Assembly: GCA_033725935.1 (NCBI GenBank)
Contig: MU867073.1
Span: forward strand, 496,001 to 560,000
Direction of reading: 5' to 3'
From: Cladorrhinum sp. PSN259
Taxonomy: Eukaryota > Ascomycota > Sordariomycetes > Sordariales > Podosporaceae
DNA: 64,000 bases
The notes below the pieces were generated by a model. That model did no database searches and was not told where the DNA came from. It saw nothing but the letters and a program-made list of their open reading frames with translations. The translations under genes were made by a program, and so were the position numbers. Of the stretch, positions 53,279 to 64,000 are shown in pieces. Within the stretch, counting starts at the first letter, position 1. Each line of letters begins with the position of its first letter.

Positions 53279-56200
53279 TCACATCACCACCTCGATGGAC
53301 CGCGATGAGGATTCCTTGGCCAACCTGTTCGTCCGATCAAGACTCCTCACAGTAAGCAAGGGATGAGTTCTTGACTTTCCGGCCCAAGTCGTGAAACTGG
53401 CCTTGCCCTCAGATACATTACCCCTGGGAGTGGCATTCACCATATGATGCCGTTGACCGCGTGTTGTATCACTTTTGATGAAATCACTGTCGGTACTTAT
53501 CTCTGTTGAAACATCTGTTGACCGGAGCGCCGCTCGACAGTTTGACGTCATTTGTGAAAAAGAATGAAACGACCTTGTGTCGTTGTTGCTGGTGTATAAA
53601 GAGCTCATTGGCGTAACAAATCTGTCAGTCGCGGTTGTCGAACCCTTGGTGTGTCCAAACTCAGTTTCAGAAGTACCTTCGATATGTAGAAGAGTCGCCA
53701 TCTTTGCACTGAGAGGGATTGATCTTTGGTCATACTGAGAGGATCCTACAACATGAGGACCACTGGTCTCCCGAGATATCCGAGATTTCGAGTACGAAGA
53801 TACTCTCGCTGGAATTGCAATACGAGGTACTTCACTGCTAGACTCCTCTTTGGCATGATCCGAACTCTTCCCATGACTTTGTAGCAACTTTGGGTTGTTG
53901 GTTTGTGAAAGACTTCGTGATGGTACGAGCTTGCTCAAAGCTCGGACAGCTCTGCCCAATCTGAAAGCAAACGACGGACCACCAGTCTTTGAACCGCGTT
54001 GCTGCATGTCTTCAGTCTTACTTGATGAAGAAGTCTCTATGTTCCCTCTAGATGGCTGCATGGGAAACTCTGGAAGCTCGACCATAGAAGGATCAGCTGG
54101 GATGCTATTCTCGTATACAGTATATGGAGCTTGCAAAACCGGCGACTCTGGTGATTCCGGAAAGTTCATCATACTTCTTGTGGGAATATGGACTCGATGT
54201 AGTGATTTCTCTTTGGGCGTTTCGGTTGTCTCTTCGATAGATGTCAAGCCACAGTCGGTTGTATATGACTCCGGAGAAACGGGAGTTGATGACAGTCGAT
54301 AAGATCTGTCGGTGCTAGGAATACCAGTGTAGCCAGAAGAGCCACGGCTGTATGAAGACTCTGCAGCTGCATCTTGAAGTTTCCGTTGAAGACCCTCCGG
54401 AAAGCTCGAGCCCCGGTGATGACAGTTGAATTTGGGGGTGTCGGCCTTATTCTGCGGGTTCTCCTGGAGAGCTGTTCTCCAAATATCATCTGCACTGCCC
54501 TCATACTCGGATAGAATGGGAGTAAGCGGGTGGTATGAAGCAGTCTGGTTTGTACCGCTCCCCCACGAGTAAGGTCGGGGTTCGCCTCGAGGCTCACCTG
54601 CAACCGAAACTTGGCTTGGAGATGGCGACGTGGGTTCTGGTTCTAGCTCCATCTCAGGCGTAGTGCCATCAAATGTGCGAGGTGACAACTTGGCTTTCCT
54701 CGGGAGGGTAAGATGCAACCGGGCAAGGAAAGACGGCTTGGCAGGCTCGGGAGGTGGAGTTTCAGCTTCTTTGTGAAATCTCTTGACGATTAGAGGAGGC
54801 GCCCCCTGTCCAAGTTGAAAGTAGCCAATGCTCTTCTCCACGGTACCATAAGGTGCCTCCCTCCTCAGCTTTCCGAAAAAAGAATTGGGCGGGGGCATCG
54901 GCGAGGTCACTCGGGTTCTAGATGTGGTTTCCGGGGTCGATGACCTGTGTACTGAGTTTCGAGCGGTTGTCTGTTGGGAGGTATTCTCAGAGCTACTTTG
55001 CGCGTGTGGGTTGTAGGAGCTGTCTAGCCACTTGAACCCTGGGACGGAAAACGCGACGGGAAGTGTAGTGTTGACTGCAGTGGCTGGCAGATGTAGGGCA
55101 GATGTGCCTTGACTTGGATATGCGCTTGCGGAGGCTGACGGATATACTGACGAAGATTGGGTTGGTAGCTCATTTGGGTCTTGACTTGCCAAAGCCACCT
55201 CAGAAACTAGAGTCTCTTGTATCTCGCTGGGAAGGTCAGAAGGCGCTGCAGGGAATATAAGTTCAGTTTGTGCCTGATCACCAGAACCTATTGCAACACT
55301 GTGTCTAGGGGACCTAGACCGAGTCGGGGTGTCGATCGAGTTGTTGAACGTGCGGGTTGCAAGTTGTTTATGGATATCCATGTCGTAAAGATGCATAATC
55401 TCGGGACGTTGGATATCTGCCTCCGGCACTGCAGAGTTTTGAACCGAACTCCATCTTCGTAAATACACCACTTCTGCTTGTTGTACACTTGTGCCTTGCT
55501 CGGATTCTTGATCCGACATCCTTGTTGGGGAAGGCGATCGAGATTGAAGACATTGACTGCGTAACCAAATGCTAAGTGGTGACTGCTCGACAAACGATGG
55601 CGTATCGTTGTCGTGAGCCCCATTCCGGGCAGGAGACGAGTGTGAGCGTGACAAGGAGTGTGTATGACTCGGCAATCGGAGGGCCTCGGGACTCGAAAAT
55701 GCGGCCGATGATATTGGAGAAGCGGTCGAGTTCCGGAGAGTATTAGGCGTTCTAGATGGAGCCGCTTCCTCAACGTAACCGAGCAGCTCATCAAGCTGTT
55801 CAGCGCTATAAGAAAGTCTCCAAGAGCCCAGTGATGATGTTTCACTAGTGCTGGGATATCGTCTTGGAAGAAGAGCTGGCGACACAGGCATCTGGGGAAG
55901 AGAACTCCGTTCTCGAAGGTGCGTGCCACTCTGAAGCTTCAAATGACCACCAGAGCAGCTCGACAATCGGTCGTTCTCTGGACTTGAATGGGAAATGTTA
56001 AAGCCCGACCCTGGACGGCCAGGAAATGGCGTGTCGGGTCCGCTCTCCTCTTCCGATACTGAGAACTCGATGTTGTCACGCGGTCCACCACCCGGGAGAT
56101 CATCAATACCGAGGCTGATGGGGTTTCTATGAGCGGAAGAAGTCTCAGTTTGTGACGACTCTTGCCCTTGCTCACTGCGAAGCTCTTCCTGAATTCTCTT

Positions 56201-56632
56201 GTGCATGAGCCTCTTCAACTCGGCCCGACGCTCCAGCTCCTCCTGGCTACTGCCCACAGCAGAGCGAGCCTTTCGACAGGAGAGGGAGTCTTGAGACAGA
56301 TGTCGTCGAATCCGAGTCTTGACCAGTTGCAGCGTACTGGTGCTCTTGTTATGGGTATATGGCTCGGGCTCTTCCTCGGAGTCAGAATCTTCAATCACAA
56401 GCTCGCCCAGCTCAACTTGTTCAAGAGGACCCATTGCAGCAGGCATTGATGGCTGAAGTGACGAGAGAGATCTAGGCGAGGCCTCAGCCGACACTGGAGC
56501 CACGGGATTCAGATCGAGTGGCCCGGGAAGCCGAGCAGGAGGTGGAGGCAAGGGAAGCACATGGTGGTGGTCCCGTTGTGCGGACACCATTGCTTTGGAT
56601 GGTCGAGAAGTGCAGCAGCAGAAGACGGCCAT
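53279..56632 (-). CDS. Large Ser/Pro-rich disordered protein, unrecognised
   Basis: A single uninterrupted exon encodes 1117 residues from the ATG at 56632. I do not recognise a family. The N-terminus MAVFCCCTSRPSKA has three adjacent cysteines close to the start, a place where palmitoylation of membrane-attached proteins is common. An acidic patch follows (EDSDSEEEPEPY, near residue 85) and a charged helical stretch (SQEELERRAELKRLMHKRIQEELRSE, residues 128-153). The rest is almost all low-complexity Ser/Thr/Pro with many RxxS- and SP-type sites and basic arginine patches, suggesting a phosphoregulated scaffold. No transmembrane segment or catalytic motif is seen. The long intron-free frame and sensible codon use make it a real gene. 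Confidence 0.8.
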   Translation of the reverse strand: MAVFCCCTSRPSKAMVSAQRDHHHVLPLPPPPARLPGPLDLNPVAPVSAEASPRSLSSLQPSMPAAMGPLEQVELGELVIEDSDSEEEPEPYTHNKSTSTLQLVKTRIRRHLSQDSLSCRKARSAVGSSQEELERRAELKRLMHKRIQEELRSEQGQESSQTETSSAHRNPISLGIDDLPGGGPRDNIEFSVSEEESGPDTPFPGRPGSGFNISHSSPENDRLSSCSGGHLKLQSGTHLRERSSLPQMPVSPALLPRRYPSTSETSSLGSWRLSYSAEQLDELLGYVEEAAPSRTPNTLRNSTASPISSAAFSSPEALRLPSHTHSLSRSHSSPARNGAHDNDTPSFVEQSPLSIWLRSQCLQSRSPSPTRMSDQESEQGTSVQQAEVVYLRRWSSVQNSAVPEADIQRPEIMHLYDMDIHKQLATRTFNNSIDTPTRSRSPRHSVAIGSGDQAQTELIFPAAPSDLPSEIQETLVSEVALASQDPNELPTQSSSVYPSASASAYPSQGTSALHLPATAVNTTLPVAFSVPGFKWLDSSYNPHAQSSSENTSQQTTARNSVHRSSTPETTSRTRVTSPMPPPNSFFGKLRREAPYGTVEKSIGYFQLGQGAPPLIVKRFHKEAETPPPEPAKPSFLARLHLTLPRKAKLSPRTFDGTTPEMELEPEPTSPSPSQVSVAGEPRGEPRPYSWGSGTNQTASYHPLTPILSEYEGSADDIWRTALQENPQNKADTPKFNCHHRGSSFPEGLQRKLQDAAAESSYSRGSSGYTGIPSTDRSYRLSSTPVSPESYTTDCGLTSIEETTETPKEKSLHRVHIPTRSMMNFPESPESPVLQAPYTVYENSIPADPSMVELPEFPMQPSRGNIETSSSSKTEDMQQRGSKTGGPSFAFRLGRAVRALSKLVPSRSLSQTNNPKLLQSHGKSSDHAKEESSSEVPRIAIPARVSSYSKSRISRETSGPHVVGSSQYDQRSIPLSAKMATLLHIEGTSETEFGHTKGSTTATDRFVTPMSSLYTSNNDTRSFHSFSQMTSNCRAALRSTDVSTEISTDSDFIKSDTTRGQRHHMVNATPRGNVSEGKASFTTWAGKSRTHPLLTVRSLDRTNRLAKESSSRSIEVVM

Positions 56633-57218
56633 AATGAGGGATTTTCAAGCAGCATTACTGCAGGTTGCAGGTTGCAGGCGCCGATGTAATAGCTAAGGAA
56701 TTGGAGACAAACTAATTTCCAAGAAAAGGCGTGATAGTTCTTCCAGCAATGGCAGAAGAGGATGCTTGCCACGAGATTCCAGTGTGAGGATATCAACGAA
56801 TAGACGAAGCAAGTGCAGAGAGAGAAGCAACCCAAACTATTCATTCTTCCCGTTCTGTGTCAAGAGGATGAAAATCGGTTGAGGAGTCTGGGTCCTGCGC
56901 TATGTCGGACCAAAAGTCGCGACTTCTCTCCCGGAGGGTTTGCGCCTGCAACTGCATCGAACCATCCATCCAAGATTTCGTGCCTGGTAATCGGTGAGTC
57001 CTTCCCTCTCAGTAGTATTTGGGTACCCAGCAAGACGGATCAGCTTGGCCGGCGCTCGGAAGGTGCCAGAGTGGAGGTACCTGTATCCAATCCCACACCG
57101 CACGCCCTTGAACAGGCAAACTCCAATGTTGTTGATACGTACGAAATAGATACAGAAATATTGATTCAAACAGTGAGAGAGAGTTCATAAAGGCCAACAA
57201 GCAAGCAAATATTCCTTC
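56633..57218. other. Intergenic between the disordered-protein gene and the phosphoesterase gene
   Basis: 586 bases holding the promoter of the minus-strand gene ending at 56632 and the 3' end of the phosphoesterase gene. Nothing else recognised. Confidence 0.45.
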
Positions 57219-58509
57219 CTATAGACGATTTGCTGCCGCCGTATTATATTCTGGGGGATTTTTATCACCGTCTACTGCTTTTCCACTACCATCATACGGC
57301 GTCTTCCAATCTCCCATTGATGCACTGGCCCATGTCGACTTGATGGAATCAAGAATGGGCCGCCCGCCAGCACCGATGAGTTTGCTATTCGGTATCGGAA
57401 TTGACAGCACCTTGGCCGGGTTACTGTTCAGAAGGCCAGGATACGACACCGAGTTGTTGACCGTTTTACGGTTTTCTGGATCCCTGTTCTTCTTATACTT
57501 GGTCTGCTCGGCCACAAATTTGAAGACGTTAGCTCCAACATCGTACCGCCCAAGATTAGGCAGTTCCCAATTGTTCTGGATGGTTGACAGCATGCTGTAA
57601 TGAGTGTAGAAGGTGTCATCTTGCGTCCCCTTGAGAGCTGGAGGAATTGCGCTTCCGAGAAGCAAGGTAACAATCTGGTTTGGTTGACTGTAGTCCTCGG
57701 ACTCGTCGAAGGTGAGCATGATCAACGTTTTCTCGTCAAAGGCTTTCTCATCCAACAATGGCTGGAGAAACTTGTACGACCAGCTGGTCGCGTATTTCTG
57801 TTTGACAGATATCAGTAAAGACTCGGTATAGATGGCACAGTTTTTTAAACTTACCAGTGAGGTATTGTGGCCGTCGTTGTCCATGTTGGGCGTCATAAAA
57901 GCAAACTGTGGCACCTTCTTAGCCGCAAACGCTCGCTGAAAGTCTCTAAAAGACTGCAACGCCAAGAGTCTATCGCCTTCCATGATGACGCTATCAAAGG
58001 ACACGAAGGGGTTGTGTTTTCGAACATAATCCCACGCATCAGTCCCGGAGGAACCCATGCTGTAGTTGCCCATATATCCTGGACCTGGATAGTCCTCGAA
58101 ATAGCCAGCCCATGATATGCTCTTGTATTCCAGCAAGTCAACTACGGTCGAAACATTTTCAGGGATGTGGACCATATCATCGTGGTCGAGTCCGAAATAG
58201 TCTCCTCCAATGGCAGCAAGGTAGTTGGGCTGGCTCGGGTGGGTATGGGCATAGAAGCCAGTGAGCAAGATGCCCCGTCGCGCCAAGTCGGTGATGCTCG
58301 TATCGAGGATGGTTTTTGCGTAATCCTGTGTTTCTCAGTTAGGAAGTGACGTCTCGGAGCGGCTGGGTTCTACAACACACTTGATTTTCCAGCCAAATAG
58401 TGATGAGCCGGTCAAACGCCTTTCCAGGCACAAGACCAGCCGCAGCAGCACAAGCAACCTCCACGCACGCGCAACCCAGTAACAGAATCAAAGTTAGCGA
58501 GCGCATCAT
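57219..58509 (-). CDS. Secreted phosphoesterase / acid phosphatase (PF04185 family)
   Basis: Three exons on the minus strand: 58509-58381, 58325-57855 and 57797-57219, giving 392 residues; introns are 55 and 57 bases, all phase 0. A signal peptide is clear (MMRSLTLILLLGCACVEVACA). The mature part matches the fungal phosphoesterase family that includes acid phosphatases such as PhoA: LITIWLENQDY with the conserved metal-site ENxD, HPSQPNYLAAIGGD, the MTPNMDNDGHN motif, and TFDESEDYSQPNQIVTLLLG. N-glycosylation sites (NVS, NYS, NTS) fit secretion. A second ATG directly follows at 58506. Possible substrates are phosphomonoesters outside the cell; the precise one is not known. Confidence 0.87.
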
Positions 58510-59688
58510 TTCATTTCGCCATAGTGTCCGCTTGTATGTAATAATGTAGATATCCAAAATCAATTCGTTGGAGTGTGTGGTTTCAAATTGGTCGATCAGT
58601 GGCGTTGCGTCGAGTGCACCGCCCGACGTGCCTTTGATCACTAATGCCAAGCATTATGGAAGACAACGTGGTTTTTGTTTTGCTCTCCCAATTGGTACGT
58701 GAATAGAATTTGTTTAGTTCTCCAAGCGGCCCCGGTGTGTTTCTCATCATCCAGTTCACCGAAGAAAGTTAAAGTTGGGCAAAGTCCAATCTCAAGCTGG
58801 AAGACTGACATTGGGTAAGCAAGCACCTTGATGAACAACGGGGCACAGGGAATTTGGAACCTTGGAAGCCTGGCCAGGTCCGGCTTGGCCCGTTTGGGTT
58901 AGGGTTGGCGAAGCTGAGATGGCGATGATTCACTACCAGAGCATACCTCCGTACAATTAATGCAATTACAAATGCAAAATTTGAAATCATGACTCAACTT
59001 CAATGCATGCAACATCACTAGATCGTCAACTTTGTCATTTTTGGTGGTTTGGAAGGAAGTCGACCACAGATAGTCGGGGATTGTGGAGCCTTTTCGAGTC
59101 TGAGTTACTTTCGTGGAGCTCGGAGTCCGAGGGGCAGCAAGTAGCGCCGGACTGGACCGAGGTTTTCGCCGAATCTTCCTCCAAACCAACCTGCAGTGAG
59201 CCCCCAAAAGAGGGAAGAGAAAAGGCCAGAAGCCCGAGATCTCTTCATTTCTGCTGACGGCAACACGAACGGGGACGAGGGCGATCAACAAACCCTTGGG
59301 CTCTTTTCTCTCATTGCTTATTCGTCGTCATCGTCATCACCGCCACCGTCAGTCTTTTTTTTTGTTTGGCTTGGGACCCCGAATAAGGTGGGTAAGGCGT
59401 GAAAAGTGGACAGCCGTCAGCCCAAAAAAAACACTGCAAGTTTCAAGTGTGCCAGCAGTGGGACATTGGATCTTATCAGATCTAATTGATAAACACGCAT
59501 TTCTCCTCCTCTCAGCTGGACTTCCCTGGCAGTGGCTTCGGCCCAACTCGGTTCGAATCGCATTGTTCTAGCCCTCCCTTCCTTATTCAAGCCTTTTGTT
59601 CGGGAAGAACAGGTAGAGCTGTCATTTGTTAGTTGGCCGAAAGTGGCAACCATACTTGCTCCGCTGCGCCGATAACTCCGCCGCGACA
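58510..59688. promoter_or_regulatory. Divergent promoter region between phosphoesterase and Zn2Cys6 genes
   Basis: 1.18 kb between two divergent starts. Open frames here show no protein features. It presumably holds both promoters and leaders. Confidence 0.45.
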
Positions 59689-62355
59689 ATGTCGGATCCG
59701 ACCGATGGAGAACGGAGCGATACCGAGACACATGACGGGGATGACCGGGGCCCTCCCCGGAAGCGACAAAGAATAAGACTGTCGTGCCTCGAATGCCGCA
59801 GGAGAAAGCTCTCTTGCGACCGGGAATTCCCGTGCTCCCGGTGCGTTCAGTCCAACACTGCAGAACGGTGCGAGTATGAGACCCGCCCCGGCCTGGCCCC
59901 TCCGAACAAGCTCGGTCTGTCCCAGACGGCCTTGACCAGTATATCGGATGTGCGCCTGTCTCTGCCAAGCACCGGTGGAGAATCTCCCTACTTCCGCAAA
60001 GATGGGCGGGAGGCCGACAGAATCCGCCGCCTCGAGCTCGAGGTTGCTCAGTTGAAGAATCTCATCACCAAGGGCTCGCTTGTTGGCAATGCACTCCAGG
60101 AACAATCTCCGCCTGAGCCAAAGCCAGAAGAGCTGGAGGCTGAAGATGAGGTACTGGAACTACCACCTTACCTCCGAGCACAGACTACCACCGCCGACAA
60201 GGAGGAGCTACGATTCTTCCGTGGCAAAGAGTTCAAGACGAGATACTTTGGTCCTCACAGTGCCTTCCTCGCCTTCCATGAGGTATTTATCCCTGTACTA
60301 CCGGACCACGTGTAACTTTCTAACACCTCATAGCTTACTGGGTTATGTCCATTCATGAAGGAGACTTCCGAAGAGTGGCTTCGACCACTCAACATCAACC
60401 GGAACAAGGATCGCCGCAAGGGTGCCCAGGAGAGGGAACAGAAGTTCCGGGAGCCCGACCCGGCACTGGAAGCCCTCCTGCCACCCAAGGAGCAGACCGA
60501 TCATTTTGTTAATGTTTATCTGAATCAGTTTGAGCAAGTTCATCGGATCGTCCACATTCCCACTTTCCGAAGGGATTATGCCAAGTTCTGGGATCCTTCA
60601 GAAACGAGAAATGCTGCCTTCACCGCATTAGTCTTGTCCATTCTCGGTGTGTCGAGCTGCTTGGCTGCCAAGCTGCCACACAAATTCGAGAGGATGATCT
60701 CAACCGCGTACGCCAATGCGATCAAGTGGACCAAAGCTGCTGATGAGTGGCAGGAACGCCAAAGTCAGAAGCACCGGCGCATGATCCATTACCAAATCGC
60801 TTGTCTTGTCTATCTCGGCAAGAGAGTCAACACAATGAAGAAGAAGAGATTCTGGAAGACTGCTGGCACAATGACCCAAGATGCCATCTCTGTAGGATTG
60901 CACCGGGAACCCAGTCACATGAAGAATGATAACATCACCCCCTTCAACCAGGAGATGAGACGTAGGATATGGGCCACGTTGCAGAGTTTTGACCTCCAGG
61001 CTTCATTTGATCATGGGCTGCCGTCAATTCTCAGCTCACTGCACTACGACGTTAACCCGCCCAGCAACATCGACGATGACGAGTTCAACGAAGAGACGAA
61101 GGAGCTTCCTCCCTCAAAGCCTCCTTCACAATACACTTACTCCTCGTATCAGCACCTGAGTCGACAGAGTCTCGCTCTTCGCCTAGAGCTGAGTCGAGTA
61201 CTGACGGGTCCTCCTGAGGACCTCAACTACGAGCGCGTGATCCACTACACAGACGAGATTAGCCGCGAGATTGACTCACTGCCATCGTGGGACGTGAGTG
61301 AATCTCCAGACCAAGATGGTGATAAGCCTGTGTTTAAAAAGCCACTCTTGGCATATACATTGTTGCACATTCAACTTCGTCAGTACATTATTCCTTTACA
61401 TCAACCCTTCCTCCGCTTAAGAAAGTCAAACTCCAAGTACCAGTACTCGGAGGTTGTCTATTACAATGCAGCTCGGGACATGGTGATTTTGAACGATAAA
61501 CTTGCGCAGCACGGGATCCGCACGCTCAACTTCCTTCGTGAGGATAGTTTGACCATGGCCATCAACCTCTGCAGCGTTACAATGCTTCAACCACGAGGTT
61601 CGACAAACATGATCATGGTCAATTCTCAACATACGTTACAGCTCCTGGAAAAGTGCCTGGCCATGAAGGAGGATCGGATCCTGAGATGTGGCAACAACGA
61701 ACCGTGGGGATACAGCATCATGTGTGCGGCCTTTGGTCTTCTGGGGGCACATCTGGGAGTCAAGACGCCACAGGAAGCCAAACAGGCGAGCGCTGACCGG
61801 TTTTTGCGATTGCATTATAAACTACTGTCAGGACAGGGGGTACCTCCTACAACTTTGAGCCAGCCGAATGCCGTTGCCAATGCGGTTCAACAATACAACA
61901 ACTCTCACGGGACCGGGCCAATACCCGGGAAAGGAGGTAGAGAACACAGCCAGGGACATCCCCAACCACAGACGAGGACGCCAGCCACTCCTTTTAGTGG
62001 TGGTCTTTCTTCAGCATCAACGGCAGTAAACCAAATGACTCCGTCTTCGTTGGAGGCGTTTTACAGATCCAAGGTTGGTGGTTCGATTTTTTCTCTTGGA
62101 TACGCTCAAGACGAGGGACTGACAAGGGCCACACGGCAGCCGGGCACACCACTCCCGCCTCCACCAGGACTATCGGCAAATGGAAACAATCAGGCGGAGG
62201 TTCCTGGAACTCCTTGGTGGCTGCCAACTTCTGCTGATGCTTCTACCGTTCCTCAGACGCCCTTCCTCAACCCGGACGTCGCCTATGAGGTCAACGACCT
62301 GTGGGGTGGCGGAACCGGGACCTGGGATTGGGATGCCATGATGGGAATGCAGTAA
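59689..62355 (+). CDS. Zn2Cys6 transcription factor with fungal_trans domain
   Basis: Two exons, 59689-60282 and 60334-62355, give 871 residues; the 51-base intron (GTATTT...CATAG, TCTAAC branch site) is phase 0. The zinc cluster starts CLECRRRKLSCDREFPCSRC and its last cysteine follows at NTAERC; the spacing is CX2CX6CX5CX2CX8C. A coiled-coil region (DRIRRLELEVAQLKNLI) follows. The middle carries the fungal_trans domain (PF04082), with QFEQVHRIVHIPTFRRDYAKFW, DAISVGLHREPS, EMRRRIWATLQSFD and VNPPSNIDDDEF. The tail is Pro/Gly/Asn-rich and ends in DLWGGGTGTWDWDAM, a Trp/acidic patch that may act as an activation region. It could regulate the divergent phosphoesterase gene, but nothing in the sequence proves this. 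Targets unknown. Confidence 0.9.
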
Positions 62356-63495
62356 GGAGAAAATACAGATGTGATAAAAAGCAGGAACAGTGTGGTAAAA
62401 TCAGCGTCATGTACATATTGCTGGAGTTCCGGTAAGGTAATTAAAACGGGATGGGTCATTTTTAATATTTCAGATTTGTAGTAGGGTAGAATACCCACAT
62501 CTTCACTCTTTTGTGACCTTCAGGGCAAGTCCACTTCAACGATCATGTGTCAAGGATGGTTCACAACGACACTGGAGGGAGCCGATTGAGCTCGACGGAG
62601 AACCGGTCGGTTATCGGTGTTGTTCCGGACTCGACTGATGGGGGACTCTTGGCTCAGTAAACCATCTTCCAGTAAGATGGTGTGATATTTTCCCAGCTGG
62701 CCAAATACGGAAAGAGCTGAGACCATGACTCGCTTTGGTACCGGCCTTGGATCTGCTGCTCTCCGCCGCCAGTCACTGGCTGTTGGGTCCCCACCTCCAC
62801 ACATTCTGGAATCTCTCTTCCCCATTCGTTGCCCTCAGCTTGACCTGACTCCGGTCGTTGCAACCGCTGTCTGACGACCGGCGTTGAGCCGGCGATACTG
62901 CATTCTCATCGACGGTATTTTCTTTCGTCATTCCATATTGCACACTCCGAGATGCCGTATTTCCGCCCCCTTTGGCAAGATGGGTCAAAACTTGCTCTCC
63001 CTCCTCCGCCAAAGATCGCATTCCCGATCACTTACTTCATCATGCCTTCAACCTCCAGACACGGCTGATCCCGCCGAACTGACAGGTGACAAGCAATCAA
63101 GGTATCAAGTACAACTGTGACTTTACCGTCCATCCCCGGTTCATCACCACGACCACCACACACTAACCGAGTAACCCGCCACTGAGATCATTCACATTGC
63201 TAAGGATTTCCAACTAAAAATATCAAGCTTCTAGCTGTCCCTGACCCAGTGGCCGACGAAGACCAATTTCAAATCCTTCTTTCTTCCCTGCTCTGCTGCT
63301 GTCTTCTACTGGTCATTCTCATCACGTAACTACTTGCCTATCTTTTACCCTTCTCTACTTGTTTCACCAAATCTCTTGCCCAAGTGTCGCTCAGCGGCTT
63401 GTTCAAATCGTTTTGTCAAAAGACATCTGCCCGTTTCTCTATCTTGAATTAGGAGCCTACAGGTCGATGAGGGCAACCTCTCCTTGCTGGCCAAG
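62356..63495. other. Intergenic between the Zn2Cys6 gene and the CFEM gene
   Basis: 1.14 kb between two plus-strand genes. No gene or RNA supported; the last 350 bases are CT-rich, typical of a fungal leader. Confidence 0.45.
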
Positions 63496-64000
63496 ATGAG
63501 ATTATCATCATCACTGTCTATCTTCTTGTCTTCTATTCTACTCTCTAGCTCGCCATCTTTGGCCACCAAAAACCACGACCCAGCCGGTCTTGCCCTCCTT
63601 TCTAATCTTGCATCCAACATCCCGGTTTGCGCTTATGGATGCATAAATAAACTCACCAATGTCACGGCAGATGCCGAGGCATGTCTCATGGAAGGCAAGG
63701 AGGACGAGTGTCTATGTAGTGACGATGTTGGTCATTATACAGCTGTGCTGGCTTGTGTCAGGAAGAATTGTACATTGGAGGAGTCTATAGGTGAGTTGAG
63801 CACAAGAAAAATTGAGATGAGAAAGGAGGGCTGATGAAGGAGAAAACAGAAACGGCGAGAGGGGCATGGGAGGCGTGCGGGAAGCCTCTGAGATCAAGAA
63901 AAAAGTATTTAATAGCGCCACTGTCGATTGAGAGCCTGGCGGTTCTGTGTGCGTTTTTGAGGCTATATTCAAGATGGAGGCTGGTGTCCGGGTTTGAGGT
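63496..64000 (+). CDS. CFEM-domain Pth11-like membrane receptor (3' truncated, apparent frameshift)
   Basis: Exon 1 is 63496-63790; a 59-base intron (GTGAGT...AACAG) leads to exon 2 at 63850, which runs off the window. A signal peptide (LSSSLSIFLSSILLSSSPSLA) precedes a CFEM domain with all eight cysteines: CAYGC, AC, ECLC, AC and NC in exon 1 and EACGK in exon 2. After KPLRSRKK the frame ends early, while the next frame gives the start of a rhodopsin-type domain (SIESLAVLCAFLRLYSRW). The switch is at the A6 run 63899-63904, so one base too many or too few is likely. CFEM-Pth11 proteins are plasma-membrane receptors; Pth11 of Magnaporthe senses surface cues. It could be a real pseudogene or a sequencing error. 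Confidence 0.85.

Noticed and set aside
63791..63914. Alternative 124-base intron in the CFEM gene that would avoid the frameshift
   Set aside because: It would remove the eighth CFEM cysteine and the conserved CGKP stretch, so the frameshift reading is preferred; kept as an alternative in the finding.
1..64000. CRISPR array, transposon or secondary-metabolite cluster
   Set aside because: No regularly spaced repeats, transposase or reverse-transcriptase frames, or polyketide/NRPS/terpene genes were found.

Overview
This is nuclear DNA of a filamentous ascomycete (Pezizomycotina). The evidence is many short introns (51 to 111 bases) with GT...CTRAC...AG signals, two Zn2Cys6/fungal_trans regulators, a CFEM receptor, a rhodopsin-domain membrane protein, the RAM-pathway protein Sog2, and a lone 5S rRNA gene standing between protein genes. 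Dispersed 5S genes are known from Neurospora and relatives, so a Sordariomycete is my best guess. That is inference; no species is named. I recognise 24 protein genes (one cut by the left edge, one by the right) and one 5S rRNA gene. Exon joins were worked out by hand from splice signals, reading phase and family motifs.

Left third (1-20 kb): the 3' part of an Rqc1/TCF25 gene; the copper chaperone ATX1; a 3.7-kb gene-poor stretch; a Zn2Cys6 regulator; a kynurenine-type aminotransferase with a mitochondrial presequence; an atypical Rho-like GTPase; the Golgi Dsc ubiquitin-ligase subunit Dsc3; then a 2.1-kb low-complexity stretch with an assembly gap (10 Ns). A mitochondrial PPR protein follows, divergent from the mitoribosomal protein mS23 (Rsm25).

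Middle third (20-43.5 kb): nuclear-membrane protein Ima1, 5S rRNA, exocyst Sec6, COX7C/Cox8, glutathione reductase (two likely starts for mitochondrion and cytosol), the mitochondrial Holliday-junction resolvase Cce1, a small RecQ helicase, Sog2, a GCN5L1/BLOC1S1-like protein and the very-long-chain enoyl reductase Tsc13.

Right third (43.5-64 kb): the exosome helicase Mtr4, divergent from Tsc13; an SCP2-type thiolase; a rhodopsin-domain membrane protein; an unrecognised 1117-residue disordered protein; a secreted phosphoesterase; a second Zn2Cys6 regulator; and a CFEM/Pth11-like receptor running off the right edge with an apparent frameshift in an A6 run.

The genes are mostly housekeeping and do not form a pathway cluster. 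About seven products are mitochondrial, but this looks like scatter rather than an operon-like unit. I found no transposon, CRISPR array or secondary-metabolite cluster. The most interesting items are the altered GTPase, a possible Pol III-transcribed tRNA-like element near 33.3 kb, the receptor frameshift, the duplicated tail on Cce1 and the large unrecognised disordered protein.
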